NCBI GenBank assembly: GCA_029052085.1
Contig: JAIDJS010000362.1
Coordinates: forward strand, 1-6,248
Source: Eubacterium sp.
GTDB taxonomy: Bacteria > Bacillota > Clostridia > Oscillospirales > Acutalibacteraceae
Direction: 5' to 3'
Length of the DNA: 6,248 nt
Part shown: positions 1-6,232 of the stretch, in pieces
Position numbering within the stretch: position 1 is the first letter of the stretch
Layout of the letters: every line of letters begins with the position of its first letter
Program-made: the position numbers and the translations under genes
Notes under the pieces: model-generated
Seen by the model: only the letters and a program-made list of their open reading frames with translations
The model's database searches: none
What the model was told of the DNA's origin: nothing

Positions 1-13
1 ATTTGCTGCATCA

Positions 14-538
14 TTAATCTTTTAAATCTCTTAAATAACGGAAGGTTGCTTTTTCTCCCTTTTCCTTGAGCATGATAAGAAGCTTTTCAAGCTCTACTGA
101 TGTTTCGGGATGAATCTGTATTCTTGCTTTTGCGTTTTCAAAGTATTGAAGCGGATGTTCCTCTGTATAATTTTTGCCCTGATAAATTTTGCTTGCGGCA
201 ACTCTGTCACAAAACATTTCCTTCAGATATTTTACAGGCATTTTAATAGGCTCCATTCGCTTGGTTTTTGAATTATAATCCATCCAGTATTCGTAATGGT
301 GTCTGTTTCTGCCCTTGTGATGAAGCCATGCCGCGGAATACCCCTTTTTTTCTCTCTCGATTTCATTTGGGGATTTTATGCCTACATAGTATTTTGCGCC
401 CGGAATGAACTCGGTAGGGGAGTATTTCGATAAATCGTGCTTAAATCCCTGAACGGGGATTCCTGCTTTAATACAATGTTTTAAAACGAAATGTCTGTGT
501 TTTGTGATGGTTATGAAATGAGATAGTGCTTTAAACAT
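14..538 (-). CDS. DUF5662 family protein, possible HD-like metal-binding protein
   Basis: This 174-residue soluble protein has no signal peptide or membrane segment. It resembles the DUF5662 family found widely in Firmicutes and some phages, whose function is not established. Visible conserved-looking motifs are a His-rich N-terminal stretch (H14, H17, H21), HDLSKYSPTEF at residues 34-44, a WLHHKGRNRHHYEYW block at 71-85, and E107/D111 in a later helix. The H...HD...HH...D order recalls HD-superfamily metal-dependent phosphohydrolases, but that is inference from motif order only. The ATG is preceded by AGGAAA with about 6 bases of spacing. The stop is TAA. It lies just past the dnaJ terminator, so it is probably a separate unit or depends on read-through; I see no convincing promoter in the short gap. 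Family assignment is fairly sure; function is unknown. Confidence 0.85.
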   Translation of the reverse strand: MFKALSHFITITKHRHFVLKHCIKAGIPVQGFKHDLSKYSPTEFIPGAKYYVGIKSPNEIEREKKGYSAAWLHHKGRNRHHYEYWMDYNSKTKRMEPIKMPVKYLKEMFCDRVAASKIYQGKNYTEEHPLQYFENAKARIQIHPETSVELEKLLIMLKEKGEKATFRYLRDLKD

Positions 539-563
539 AGTGATTTCCTAACGATTATTAAGT

Positions 564-599
564 AAAAAAATATAGGTGGTTTTTTACCACCTATATTTT
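564..599 (-). terminator. Rho-independent terminator of the hrcA-grpE-dnaK-dnaJ operon
   Basis: A perfect 10-bp inverted repeat (571-580 with 586-595, core TATAGGTGGT/ACCACCTATA) is extended by four A-T pairs to 14 bp, with a 5-base loop. Read on the minus strand, the stem is followed at once by seven T residues (complement of 564-570). It starts only a few bases after the dnaJ stop. The T-tract is on the minus-strand side, so it fits termination of the chaperone operon. Confidence 0.93.
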
Positions 600-602
600 A
601 TA

Positions 603-1760
603 TCATTTTTTCTTGAATTTGTCAAAAAAGCTTTCCTTATCCTTGTCGGCATTTTTTGCTGTATTGCCTGTATCAAACTGGCGGAGAAGCTCTTTTTGCT
701 CGTTCGTAATATTCTTTGGAATGTCAACTACAATTCTTACGAATTCATCGCCCTTTCCAAATGAATTCAGCCGGTCAATACCCTTGTTTTTAAGCTTGAA
801 TACCTCGCCGGGCTGTGTTCCTGCAGGCATATTGTATTTCACGGCGCCGTCAAGGGTTGGTACCTGAAGCTCTGCGCCAAGTGTTGCATCAACAAATGAA
901 ACATGCTGTGTAAACCAGACATTAAAGCCGTCGCGTTCAAAATACTTATGCGGTTTGATTCTGATAACAATCTTTAAATCTCCTGCAGGTCCGCCGTTTG
1001 AGCCGGCGTCGCCCATACCTCGCATGCTTACAATCTGGTTGTTGTCAATTCCGGCAGGTATTGTAACATCAATTTTGTTTTTGCGGCGTACTTTTCCTTT
1101 GCCTGCACATTTCTGGCAGGGTGTTTCAATAATTTTTCCCGTTCCGTTACAATCTGGGCAGGCACGCTGTGTATTCATAACACCGAATGCGGTTCTGCTT
1201 TGAACATTTATAACACCTCTGCCGCCGCAATGCTGGCAGGTTTTAGGGCTTGTTCCTTTTGCAGCGCTTGTTCCGCCGCATTCGCTGCAGCTTTCTACTC
1301 TTGGTACATCTACCGTTTTTTTGCATCCCTTAGCTGCTTCTTCAAATGTAAGCGTAAGCTGAATCTGAATATCTCTGCCTTTTCTCGGAGCATTTGGATT
1401 TCCGGAGCCGCCGAAGCCTCCAAAGCCGCCACCGCCGCCGAAAAATGATGAGAAAATATCTCCAAGATCAATATCTCCGTCAAAGCCGAAGCCGCCGCCA
1501 TAGCCTCCCTGGCCTGCACCGTAGTTGGGGTCAACACCTGCAAAGCCGAACTGATCGTATCTTGCTTTTTTATCGGGATCTGACAGCACCTCGTACGCCT
1601 CGTTGCATTCCTTGAATTTTTCTTCTGCAACCTTGTCATTGGGATTAAGATCGGGATGATATTTCTTTGCTGTTTTTCTGTATGCTTTTTTTATCTCGTC
1701 CGAAGAGGCACTTTTCTGAACACCAAGCACCTCATAATAATCTCTTTTTTCTTCGGGCAT
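603..1760 (-). CDS. dnaJ: Molecular chaperone DnaJ (Hsp40, type I)
   Basis: Cytoplasmic co-chaperone that binds unfolded clients and stimulates DnaK ATP hydrolysis through its J domain. The 385-residue protein has the full type I layout. A J domain spans about residues 7-72 with the diagnostic HPD at 35-37. A Gly/Phe-rich linker follows at about 73-125. The zinc-binding domain has four CxxC pairs (C158/C161, C175/C178, C201/C204, C215/C218). The C-terminal substrate-binding domains run from about 130 to 350, and the tail is Lys-rich and charged. The first zinc repeat reads CSECGGTS, with Ser where the last Gly of CxxCxGxG is usual; all eight cysteines are kept. The ATG has a GGAGG ribosome binding site (1766-1770) at 5-base spacing. 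It is last in the operon, 85 bp after dnaK, with a hairpin in that gap. Confidence 0.98.
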   Translation of the reverse strand: MPEEKRDYYEVLGVQKSASSDEIKKAYRKTAKKYHPDLNPNDKVAEEKFKECNEAYEVLSDPDKKARYDQFGFAGVDPNYGAGQGGYGGGFGFDGDIDLGDIFSSFFGGGGGFGGFGGSGNPNAPRKGRDIQIQLTLTFEEAAKGCKKTVDVPRVESCSECGGTSAAKGTSPKTCQHCGGRGVINVQSRTAFGVMNTQRACPDCNGTGKIIETPCQKCAGKGKVRRKNKIDVTIPAGIDNNQIVSMRGMGDAGSNGGPAGDLKIVIRIKPHKYFERDGFNVWFTQHVSFVDATLGAELQVPTLDGAVKYNMPAGTQPGEVFKLKNKGIDRLNSFGKGDEFVRIVVDIPKNITNEQKELLRQFDTGNTAKNADKDKESFFDKFKKK

Positions 1761-1791
1761 AATTGCCTCCGTAAGTAAGTTATTTAAATGC

Positions 1792-1821
1792 GGTATCCCG
1801 TGCAGAAATGAACGGGATACC
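1792..1821 (-). other. Intergenic hairpin between dnaK and dnaJ
   Basis: A perfect 10-bp inverted repeat (GGTATCCCGT at 1792-1801, ACGGGATACC at 1812-1821) encloses a 10-base loop in the dnaK-dnaJ gap. In the direction of transcription (minus strand) the stem is followed by GCATTTAAATAAC, not a run of T, so it is not a standard intrinsic terminator. It ends about 20 bases before the dnaJ ribosome binding site. A partial attenuator, a 3'-end stabiliser of dnaK message or an RNase processing site are all possible. Confidence 0.75.
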
Positions 1822-1845
1822 TTTTGTGTTGTTTATTGCTTTTTA

Positions 1846-3672
1846 TTAGTTGTCTTCAACCTCAGTATAGTCTGCGTCTGTATAATCGGCACCGTTGTCA
1901 GAAGCCTGCTGCGCTGCAGGGTCTGCACCCTGAGCAGCCTGTGCTGCCTGATAAAGCTTCTGAGAAACCTCGTAGAATTTAGTCTGTAAATCCTCTTCGG
2001 CTGTTTTGATAGCATCAAGATTGTCGCCCTTAAGAGCTTCCTTCAGTGCTTCTGCTTTGGTTTCAAGAGCGCTCTTGTCATCAGCGCTGAATTTATCTCC
2101 GTTTTCGGAAAGAAGAGTTTCTGTCTGATAAACCATTTGCTCAGCGCCGTTTTTAAGATCAACGGCTTCTCTCTTTTTCTTATCTTCGTCAGCAAACTGT
2201 TCTGCTTCCTTAACAGCTTTTTCGATGTCCTCTTTACTCATGTTTGAAGAAGCTGTAATGCTGATGTTCTGCTCCTTGCCTGTGCCTAAATCTTTAGCTG
2301 ATACATGAACAATGCCATTTGCATCAATGTCAAATGTAACCTCAATCTGCGGCACACCGCGGCGTGCAGGAAGAATGCCGTCAAGATGGAACATACCTAA
2401 TGTCTTATTATCCTTGGCGAACTCTCTTTCTCCCTGAAGAACATGAACCTCAACAGAGGTCTGATTATCTGCAGCCGTTGAGAAAATCTGAGATTTCTTG
2501 GTTGGAATTGTTGTGTTTCTTTCAATGATAACGGTGTTTACGCCGCCCATTGTTTCAATACCAAGTGAAAGCGGAGTAACATCAAGAAGGAGAAGTCCTT
2601 TAACATCTCCGCCGAGAACACCGCCCTGAAGTGCAGCACCCATAGCTACGCATTCATCCGGATTGATGCCCTTGAAAGGCTCTTTTCCGCTGAACTTCTG
2701 GATAGCCTCCTGAACAGCAGGGATTCTTGTTGAACCGCCTACAAGGAGAACTTTATCAATTTCGCCCATTGAAAGTCCGCTGTCCTTCATAGCCTGACGA
2801 ACAGGACCCATTGTTGCTTCTACAAGGTCAGCTGTCATCTGATTAAACTGAGCTCTTGAAAGGGTTAATTCAAGATGCTTAGGACCTGTAGCATCCGCTG
2901 TAATGAACGGAAGTGAAATCTGGGCAGTAGTCATACCTGAAAGATCAATCTTTGCTTTTTCAGCAGCTTCCTTAACACGCTGCATAGCCATTTTATCTGC
3001 TGAAAGGTCAATGCCGTTTGATTTTTTGAATTCATCAACAATCCAATTCATAACCTTTTTGTCAAAGTCATCACCGCCGAGGCTGTTGTTGCCGGCTGTT
3101 GCGAGAACTTCCTGAACACCGTCGCCCATTTCAATGATAGATACATCGAATGTGCCGCCACCAAGGTCGTAAACCATAACCTTCTGGTCATCTTCCTTGT
3201 CTATACCAAATGCAAGTGCAGCAGCTGTCGGCTCGTTGATAATTCTCTTAACCTCAAGTCCTGCGATTTTTCCTGCATCCTTTGTAGCCTGACGCTGCGC
3301 ATCAGTGAAATATGCAGGAACTGTGATAACTGCTTCTGTTACAGTATCGCCAAGGTAGCTTTCTGCATCTGCTTTAAGCTTCTGAAGAATGATAGCTGAA
3401 ATTTCCTGCGGTGTGAATGCCTTGCCGTCAATATCAACCTTATAATCCGAGCCCATATGTCTTTTAATAGAGCTGATTGTTTTTTCCGGATTGGTAATTG
3501 CCTGACGCTTTGCAACATTACCAACCATTCTTTCTCCATCCTTGCTGAATGCAACAACAGACGGAGTTGTTCTTGCGCCTTCTGCGTTTGCGATTACAAC
3601 CGGCTCGCCGCCTTCAATAACGCTTACACAGCTGTTTGTTGTACCTAAATCAATACCAATAATTTTTCCCAT
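1846..3672 (-). CDS. dnaK: Molecular chaperone DnaK (Hsp70)
   Basis: ATP-dependent cytoplasmic Hsp70 that binds exposed hydrophobic segments of unfolded proteins and cycles with DnaJ and GrpE. The 608 residues are the usual length for Gram-positive DnaK, shorter than the E. coli protein. The nucleotide-binding domain (about 1-357) shows the phosphate-1 motif GIDLGTTNS (6-14), phosphate-2 [11 protein letters not shown] (168-178) and the adenosine motif [10 protein letters not shown] (309-318). The hydrophobic interdomain linker LLLLD lies at 360-364, followed by the beta-sandwich substrate domain (to about 480) and a helical lid. The tail is Ala/Gln-rich then acidic, ending TEVEDN. Residue 359 just before the linker is Gly where Asp is common (KDVLLLD in E. 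coli). The ATG has an AGGAGG site (GGAGG at 3682-3686, 9-base spacing), only 18 bp after the grpE stop, so the two are cotranscribed. Confidence 0.99.
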   Translation of the reverse strand: MGKIIGIDLGTTNSCVSVIEGGEPVVIANAEGARTTPSVVAFSKDGERMVGNVAKRQAITNPEKTISSIKRHMGSDYKVDIDGKAFTPQEISAIILQKLKADAESYLGDTVTEAVITVPAYFTDAQRQATKDAGKIAGLEVKRIINEPTAAALAFGIDKEDDQKVMVYDLGGGTFDVSIIEMGDGVQEVLATAGNNSLGGDDFDKKVMNWIVDEFKKSNGIDLSADKMAMQRVKEAAEKAKIDLSGMTTAQISLPFITADATGPKHLELTLSRAQFNQMTADLVEATMGPVRQAMKDSGLSMGEIDKVLLVGGSTRIPAVQEAIQKFSGKEPFKGINPDECVAMGAALQGGVLGGDVKGLLLLDVTPLSLGIETMGGVNTVIIERNTTIPTKKSQIFSTAADNQTSVEVHVLQGEREFAKDNKTLGMFHLDGILPARRGVPQIEVTFDIDANGIVHVSAKDLGTGKEQNISITASSNMSKEDIEKAVKEAEQFADEDKKKREAVDLKNGAEQMVYQTETLLSENGDKFSADDKSALETKAEALKEALKGDNLDAIKTAEEDLQTKFYEVSQKLYQAAQAAQGADPAAQQASDNGADYTDADYTEVEDN

Positions 3673-3690
3673 TGTAAATTTCCTCCTGAT

Positions 3691-4215
3691 TTAATTTGCT
3701 GATTTAACCATAGCTGGTCTGATTATTTTATCGTTTATTTTGTATCCTTTCTGGAATACATCAACGATTTCTCCGTTTTTATAATTTTCATCTTCAATGT
3801 GCATTACTGCGTTGTGAAGATTCGGGTCAAATTCCTCTCCGGGTGCTCCGAAGATTTCAACACCTAATTTTCCAAGCGTGTCTACAAGGCTGTTAAATGT
3901 TATTTCAACGCCTTTTTTTAAGCTGTCATAGTCCTCGCTCTCACTCGCGAGCGCTCTTTCAAGATTGTCTATAACAGGCAGCAGCTCCTTGATGGTTTCT
4001 GATTTTGCAAATACATAAGCATCCTGCTTTTCCTTTTCGCTTCGCTTTCTGAAATTTGCATATTCAGCCGTGATTCTTAAAAGCTGATCCTTTGTGTCGA
4101 AAAGCTCCTTTTCCGCAGTGTTTTCTTCTGCAGCTTCGTTTACCTTTTCCTCGGTGGCTGCTTCTTCTTTCACAGCTTCTTCAGCTTCAAGATTTTCTTT
4201 TTCTTTTTTACTCAA
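3691..4215 (-). CDS. grpE: Nucleotide exchange factor GrpE, TTG start
   Basis: GrpE releases ADP from DnaK and so drives substrate release in the chaperone cycle. The 174-residue protein has a highly charged, disordered Glu/Lys/Ala-rich N-terminus (1-38) and a long dimerising helix (about 38-90, containing LRITAEYANFRKRSEKEK). The C-terminal beta domain carries the family signature, visible as GEEFDPNLHNAV at 126-137 and FQKGYKINDKIIRPAMVKSA at 154-173. The start codon is TTG at 4213-4215. An in-frame TAA lies two codons upstream and no early in-frame ATG exists, so TTG is essentially forced. Its first 8 bases overlap the end of hrcA, which suggests translational coupling. The downstream neighbour is dnaK at 18 bp. 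Confidence 0.97.
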   Translation of the reverse strand: MSKKEKENLEAEEAVKEEAATEEKVNEAAEENTAEKELFDTKDQLLRITAEYANFRKRSEKEKQDAYVFAKSETIKELLPVIDNLERALASESEDYDSLKKGVEITFNSLVDTLGKLGVEIFGAPGEEFDPNLHNAVMHIEDENYKNGEIVDVFQKGYKINDKIIRPAMVKSAN

Positions 4216-5245
4216 ATGTTACGCCTCCCTTTTGGAGAAATTCCTTAACTGTTTTCATTATATATTCAACTCGCGGAAGAATAGAGGAATAATCTATTCT
4301 TGTTGAGCCTATAATGCCTAATACTGCCGTCTGGCTGTTGTTGTAATTGAATTTTGCAAGTGCGGTTGTTGTGTTTTTTAATTCATAATGGTAATTCTCA
4401 TCGCCGATTAAAAGCTCTGTTTCCTTGCCGAATTTTGAATAGGTTTCCATAAGCTGCTTTAAATGGTCTTTGGCAGCAAGAAAAGATAACAGTCTGTAAA
4501 CACTGTTTCCAAGCTCCTCATGCGAAAATAAATTTGTTTCGCCCTCGATAAATACCGTGCTTTCGGATGCCTCTCTGCAAAGAGAGCAAAGGCTTGTTAA
4601 AACAGGCAGCATATCAAATGCTTTTGTTCCTAAAACAGGCACTGTGCTTTGAATAAGCCCAATGTTAACCTCTGTAAGCGGAGTGCCGATGAAATATTCC
4701 GACATAATATAATAGAAAAGAGATTTGAAGTTATCATCAACAGGGCAGTCCAATCTGCAAACAGAGGATTTGATTTTTCCGCCTACTGTAAGCATTACAA
4801 GCATTGCTCTTCCGTTTCCGGCAGGTATCAAATCAACACCCTGAACGCTGTCGTATTCATCTTTTATTGTGTTGCAGAATGCAGCGCAGTTTGTTGCTTC
4901 CGCAAGCAAGGCGGTTGCATCGTGCAAAAGTCTTTCGGGATCTCCTGCATTAATCGAAAGCTTTTCTGTAATAAGTGTTTTTTCGTAGTCGGTTAATTCT
5001 TTCGGAGTTAAAAGATTGTTTACATAATATCTGTAAGAAGCCTTGCTGGGTATTCTTCCGCCGCTGGTGTGCATTTGTTCCAAAAAGCCAAGTTCGGAAA
5101 GATAAGCCATTTCGTTTCTTATAGTTGCGCTTGAAATTCGGTAGGGAAGTAAACTTGCAAGAGTTTTTGAGCCGATTGGCTCGCCTGTTTTAATATAGCT
5201 GTCAATAATAATGCTTAAGATTGCAGCCCGTCGCTCTCCTATCAA
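4208..5245 (-). CDS. hrcA: Heat-inducible transcription repressor HrcA
   Basis: HrcA is the dimeric repressor that binds CIRCE and shuts off class I heat-shock genes; its folding depends on GroEL in the well-studied cases. With the start chosen here it has 345 residues. The N-terminal winged helix-turn-helix carries SSATIRNEMAYLSELGFLE at about 38-56 and the wing motif HTSGGRIPS at 59-67. A GAF-like core follows, including VFIEGETNLF near 231-240. The conserved C-terminal signature is AVLGIIGSTRIDYS near 307-320. The open frame extends to a GTG at 5275, but that codon lies inside the CIRCE half-site. An ATG at 5257 has no spaced Shine-Dalgarno. The TTG at 5245 has one, and gives an N-terminus M-I-G-E-R-R that lines up with family members such as M-L-T-N-R-Q. 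HrcA is the first gene of the operon and autoregulated through CIRCE. Family identity is certain; the start is probable. Confidence 0.96.
   Translation of the reverse strand: MIGERRAAILSIIIDSYIKTGEPIGSKTLASLLPYRISSATIRNEMAYLSELGFLEQMHTSGGRIPSKASYRYYVNNLLTPKELTDYEKTLITEKLSINAGDPERLLHDATALLAEATNCAAFCNTIKDEYDSVQGVDLIPAGNGRAMLVMLTVGGKIKSSVCRLDCPVDDNFKSLFYYIMSEYFIGTPLTEVNIGLIQSTVPVLGTKAFDMLPVLTSLCSLCREASESTVFIEGETNLFSHEELGNSVYRLLSFLAAKDHLKQLMETYSKFGKETELLIGDENYHYELKNTTTALAKFNYNNSQTAVLGIIGSTRIDYSSILPRVEYIMKTVKEFLQKGGVTFE
4224..4230 (-). promoter_or_regulatory. Ribosome binding site that fixes the TTG start of grpE
   Basis: Minus-strand AGGGAGG lies inside the last codons of hrcA, 8 bases before the TTG at 4213-4215. 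This strong, well-placed Shine-Dalgarno site supports the non-ATG start and shows that grpE translation begins within the hrcA coding region. Confidence 0.85.
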
Positions 5246-5250
5246 GTTTT

Positions 5251-5262
5251 TCACCATCCTTT
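5251..5262 (-). promoter_or_regulatory. Probable hrcA ribosome binding site (overlaps a decoy ATG)
   Basis: Minus-strand AAAGGATGGTGA matches the extended Shine-Dalgarno AAAGGAGGTGA with one inserted T. It ends 5 bases before the TTG at 5243-5245. The ATG at 5255-5257 and the GTG at 5252-5254 both lie inside this site, which argues that they belong to the ribosome binding site rather than being the start. Confidence 0.6.
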
Positions 5263-5268
5263 TGCGGA

Positions 5269-5295
5269 TTAGCACTCTAACATCACGAGTGCTAA
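5269..5295. promoter_or_regulatory. CIRCE operator (HrcA binding site)
   Basis: Perfect consensus inverted repeat: TTAGCACTC (5269-5277), a 9-base spacer, and GAGTGCTAA (5287-5295), with all 18 half-site bases matching. It sits directly downstream of the -10 region and within the expected 5' untranslated leader of hrcA. Bound HrcA would block transcription at this position. Its presence shows that the operon is under class I heat-shock control. Confidence 0.98.
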
Positions 5296-5308
5296 CTACT
5301 GTAATTAT

Positions 5309-5335
5309 ATTATATCCAATAATTCATTTTGTCAA
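5309..5335 (-). promoter_or_regulatory. Housekeeping-type (SigA) promoter of the hrcA operon
   Basis: A perfect -35 TTGACA (complement of 5330-5335) is followed by two overlapping TATAAT copies (complements of 5309-5314 and 5304-5309). The spacers are 15 and 20 bp, and neither is the ideal 17; a weaker TAATAT falls at 17 bp (5307-5312). Upstream, 5336-5361 is rich in A and T tracts and could act as an UP element. Transcription would start around 5297-5303, just before or at the edge of CIRCE. Confidence 0.85.
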
Positions 5336-5361
5336 CACTTTTTTGAAAAAATTTCTAAAAA

Positions 5362-5388
5362 TTAGCAGTTTGTTCATAAAAGTGCTAT
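5362..5388. promoter_or_regulatory. Degenerate second CIRCE-like inverted repeat
   Basis: TTAGCAGTT (5362-5370), exactly 9 bases, then AAGTGCTAT (5380-5388). Each arm matches the CIRCE arm at 7 of 9 positions (14 of 18 overall), and the two arms are complementary to each other at 7 of 9. It lies upstream of the -35 box. Its centre is 93 bp from that of the perfect CIRCE, close to nine helical turns. It could be an auxiliary HrcA operator or a decayed copy; binding is unproven. Confidence 0.5.
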
Positions 5389-5415
5389 TGATGCCGCAAA
5401 TGCTGCTAATAATGT

Positions 5416-5449
5416 AAAGAAAGAGCATATGAAATAAATCATATGCTCT
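5416..5449 (-). terminator. Rho-independent terminator after the CHAP gene
   Basis: A perfect 11-bp inverted repeat (AGAGCATATGA at 5422-5432 with TCATATGCTCT at 5439-5449) has a 6-base loop. On the minus strand it is followed by TTCTTTAC, a short U-rich tail. It lies about 23 bp past the CHAP stop codon and upstream of the hrcA promoter region, so it insulates the two units. The tail is moderate rather than strong. Confidence 0.75.
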
Positions 5450-5472
5450 AATATAACAAATTATATTTACAT

Positions 5473-6126
5473 TTAACTAACGGCGTTTGTAATCATAAGG
5501 CTGTTCATAAGAAGAACAGGCTCGTTTTCGATAGGTGTTAATTCTGTTTCCGAAAAAGGATTACAGGGAACCTCAGCAAATTCAGGTATTTCCTGCGTAT
5601 AGCTGTAAACAGGTTCTTCAGCCAATACAGCGTCCGAAGCGTAAATATAGCCATAGAAGGTCTGGCGGTATGCGCTGTTAGGATTGCTGAAGGTTTTTGT
5701 ATTGAAATATCTGCCGCGCCAATGTGATTCGGAGATAGTAACTGTATTTTCGTCTATTGCTTCAACAACGGCAACATGACCGCTCCAGCAGGCAATGGCT
5801 CCCAGCTTTGGTTCGCTGCCGTATTCGTAATAGTCATTTCGTTTATTGGTAAACCACCAGCTTCCTGCGTTTCCGGATTTGATAAGAGGAGCTTCGCCGG
5901 TTATTTCATAAATTCGTCCGTAAGCATAAGCGGTGCAGTTCGGCATTCCATAGCCCTGTTTTGAATAAATATTGAGGCTTCTGTTATAATACGGATTGCC
6001 GCTTGATGGTGCTGATAATCTTGGTTCAAAATCATTTTCTCCGGCAAGAACTGCTGTTGGAAATAATGTTAGTATCATTATACATGTTATAATGCCAAGA
6101 ATGATTCTTTTAAAAATTTTATTCAT
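5473..6126 (-). CDS. Secreted CHAP-domain peptidoglycan hydrolase
   Basis: A 217-residue protein predicted to be exported and to cleave peptidoglycan as a Cys-dependent amidase or endopeptidase. The N-terminus is a classic signal peptide: basic MNKIFKR, a hydrophobic core to about residue 26, and a likely cut after AVLA at residue 28. The CHAP domain (about 43-165) opens with GNPYYNRS. It carries the catalytic Cys in MPNCTAYAYGR (C64) and the catalytic His in SGHVAVVE (H117), with a likely third polar residue in ISESHW (E133). The tail (166-217) is Pro/Glu-rich and ends in a hydrophobic stretch. There is no recognisable wall-binding repeat or LPXTG. Extra cysteines at 113 and 188 are of unknown role. 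The ATG follows AGAGGAA (6133-6139) with 6-base spacing. It appears monocistronic, with its own terminator. The exact bond cleaved cannot be told from sequence. Confidence 0.9.
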   Translation of the reverse strand: MNKIFKRIILGIITCIMILTLFPTAVLAGENDFEPRLSAPSSGNPYYNRSLNIYSKQGYGMPNCTAYAYGRIYEITGEAPLIKSGNAGSWWFTNKRNDYYEYGSEPKLGAIACWSGHVAVVEAIDENTVTISESHWRGRYFNTKTFSNPNSAYRQTFYGYIYASDAVLAEEPVYSYTQEIPEFAEVPCNPFSETELTPIENEPVLLMNSLMITNAVS

Positions 6127-6180
6127 AAAAACTTCCTCTCAATTTGATTGGCGGATGCCTTTCTCTTTGGGACAGTTTAG

Positions 6181-6189
6181 ATTGTAACA
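6181..6189 (-). promoter_or_regulatory. Candidate extended -10 promoter of the CHAP gene
   Basis: Minus-strand TGTTACAAT fits an extended -10 element (TGn plus TACAAT), and no good -35 is seen at normal spacing. A second possibility is TAAACT (complement of 6174-6179), which would place the nearby TGTAA repeats over the -35 position, as expected for an activator-dependent promoter. The leader would be about 40-50 bases in either case. Confidence 0.45.
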
Positions 6190-6199
6190 CAATTGTAAT
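6183..6199 (+). promoter_or_regulatory. WalR-like (OmpR/PhoB family) direct-repeat box, promoter-proximal
   Basis: TGTAAC, 5 bases, TGTAAT: a full match to the published WalR/YycF consensus TGT(A/T)A(A/T/C)-N5-TGT(A/T)A(A/T/C), with an 11-bp period. It lies over or next to the candidate promoter of a cell-wall hydrolase gene, the classic WalR target class. Read on the other strand, the repeats are (A/G)TTACA, so a related PhoP-type regulator is also possible. Confidence 0.55.
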
Positions 6200-6232
6200 C
6201 TTTTAATCTATGTGAAATTTAGCTAAGGCTTT

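Noticed and set aside
576..867. Plus-strand open frames opposite the end of dnaJ
   Set aside because: They lie antisense to a confident dnaJ gene, lack family features or good ribosome binding sites, and one starts inside the terminator hairpin.
1425..1510. GGN-rich repeats resembling a low-complexity or repeat element
   Set aside because: These are the codons of the normal DnaJ Gly/Phe-rich linker.
1310..1639. 109-codon minus-strand open frame overlapping dnaJ in another frame
   Set aside because: Same-strand frame-shifted reading of the J and Gly/Phe regions; the Ala/Arg-rich product is a composition artefact.
1792..1830. Plus-strand terminator reading of the dnaK-dnaJ hairpin (T-rich side CTTTTGTGTTG)
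   Set aside because: No plus-strand gene ends here, so a plus-strand terminator has no transcript to serve.
4649..4996. 115-codon plus-strand open frame within hrcA
   Set aside because: Fully antisense to hrcA, Cys- and Lys-rich composition typical of a shadow frame, no recognisable domain.
5211..5417. Plus-strand open frame spanning the hrcA promoter and CIRCE
   Set aside because: It covers well-defined operator and promoter elements on the other strand, and its product is of low-complexity Ile/Leu/Thr composition with no family match.
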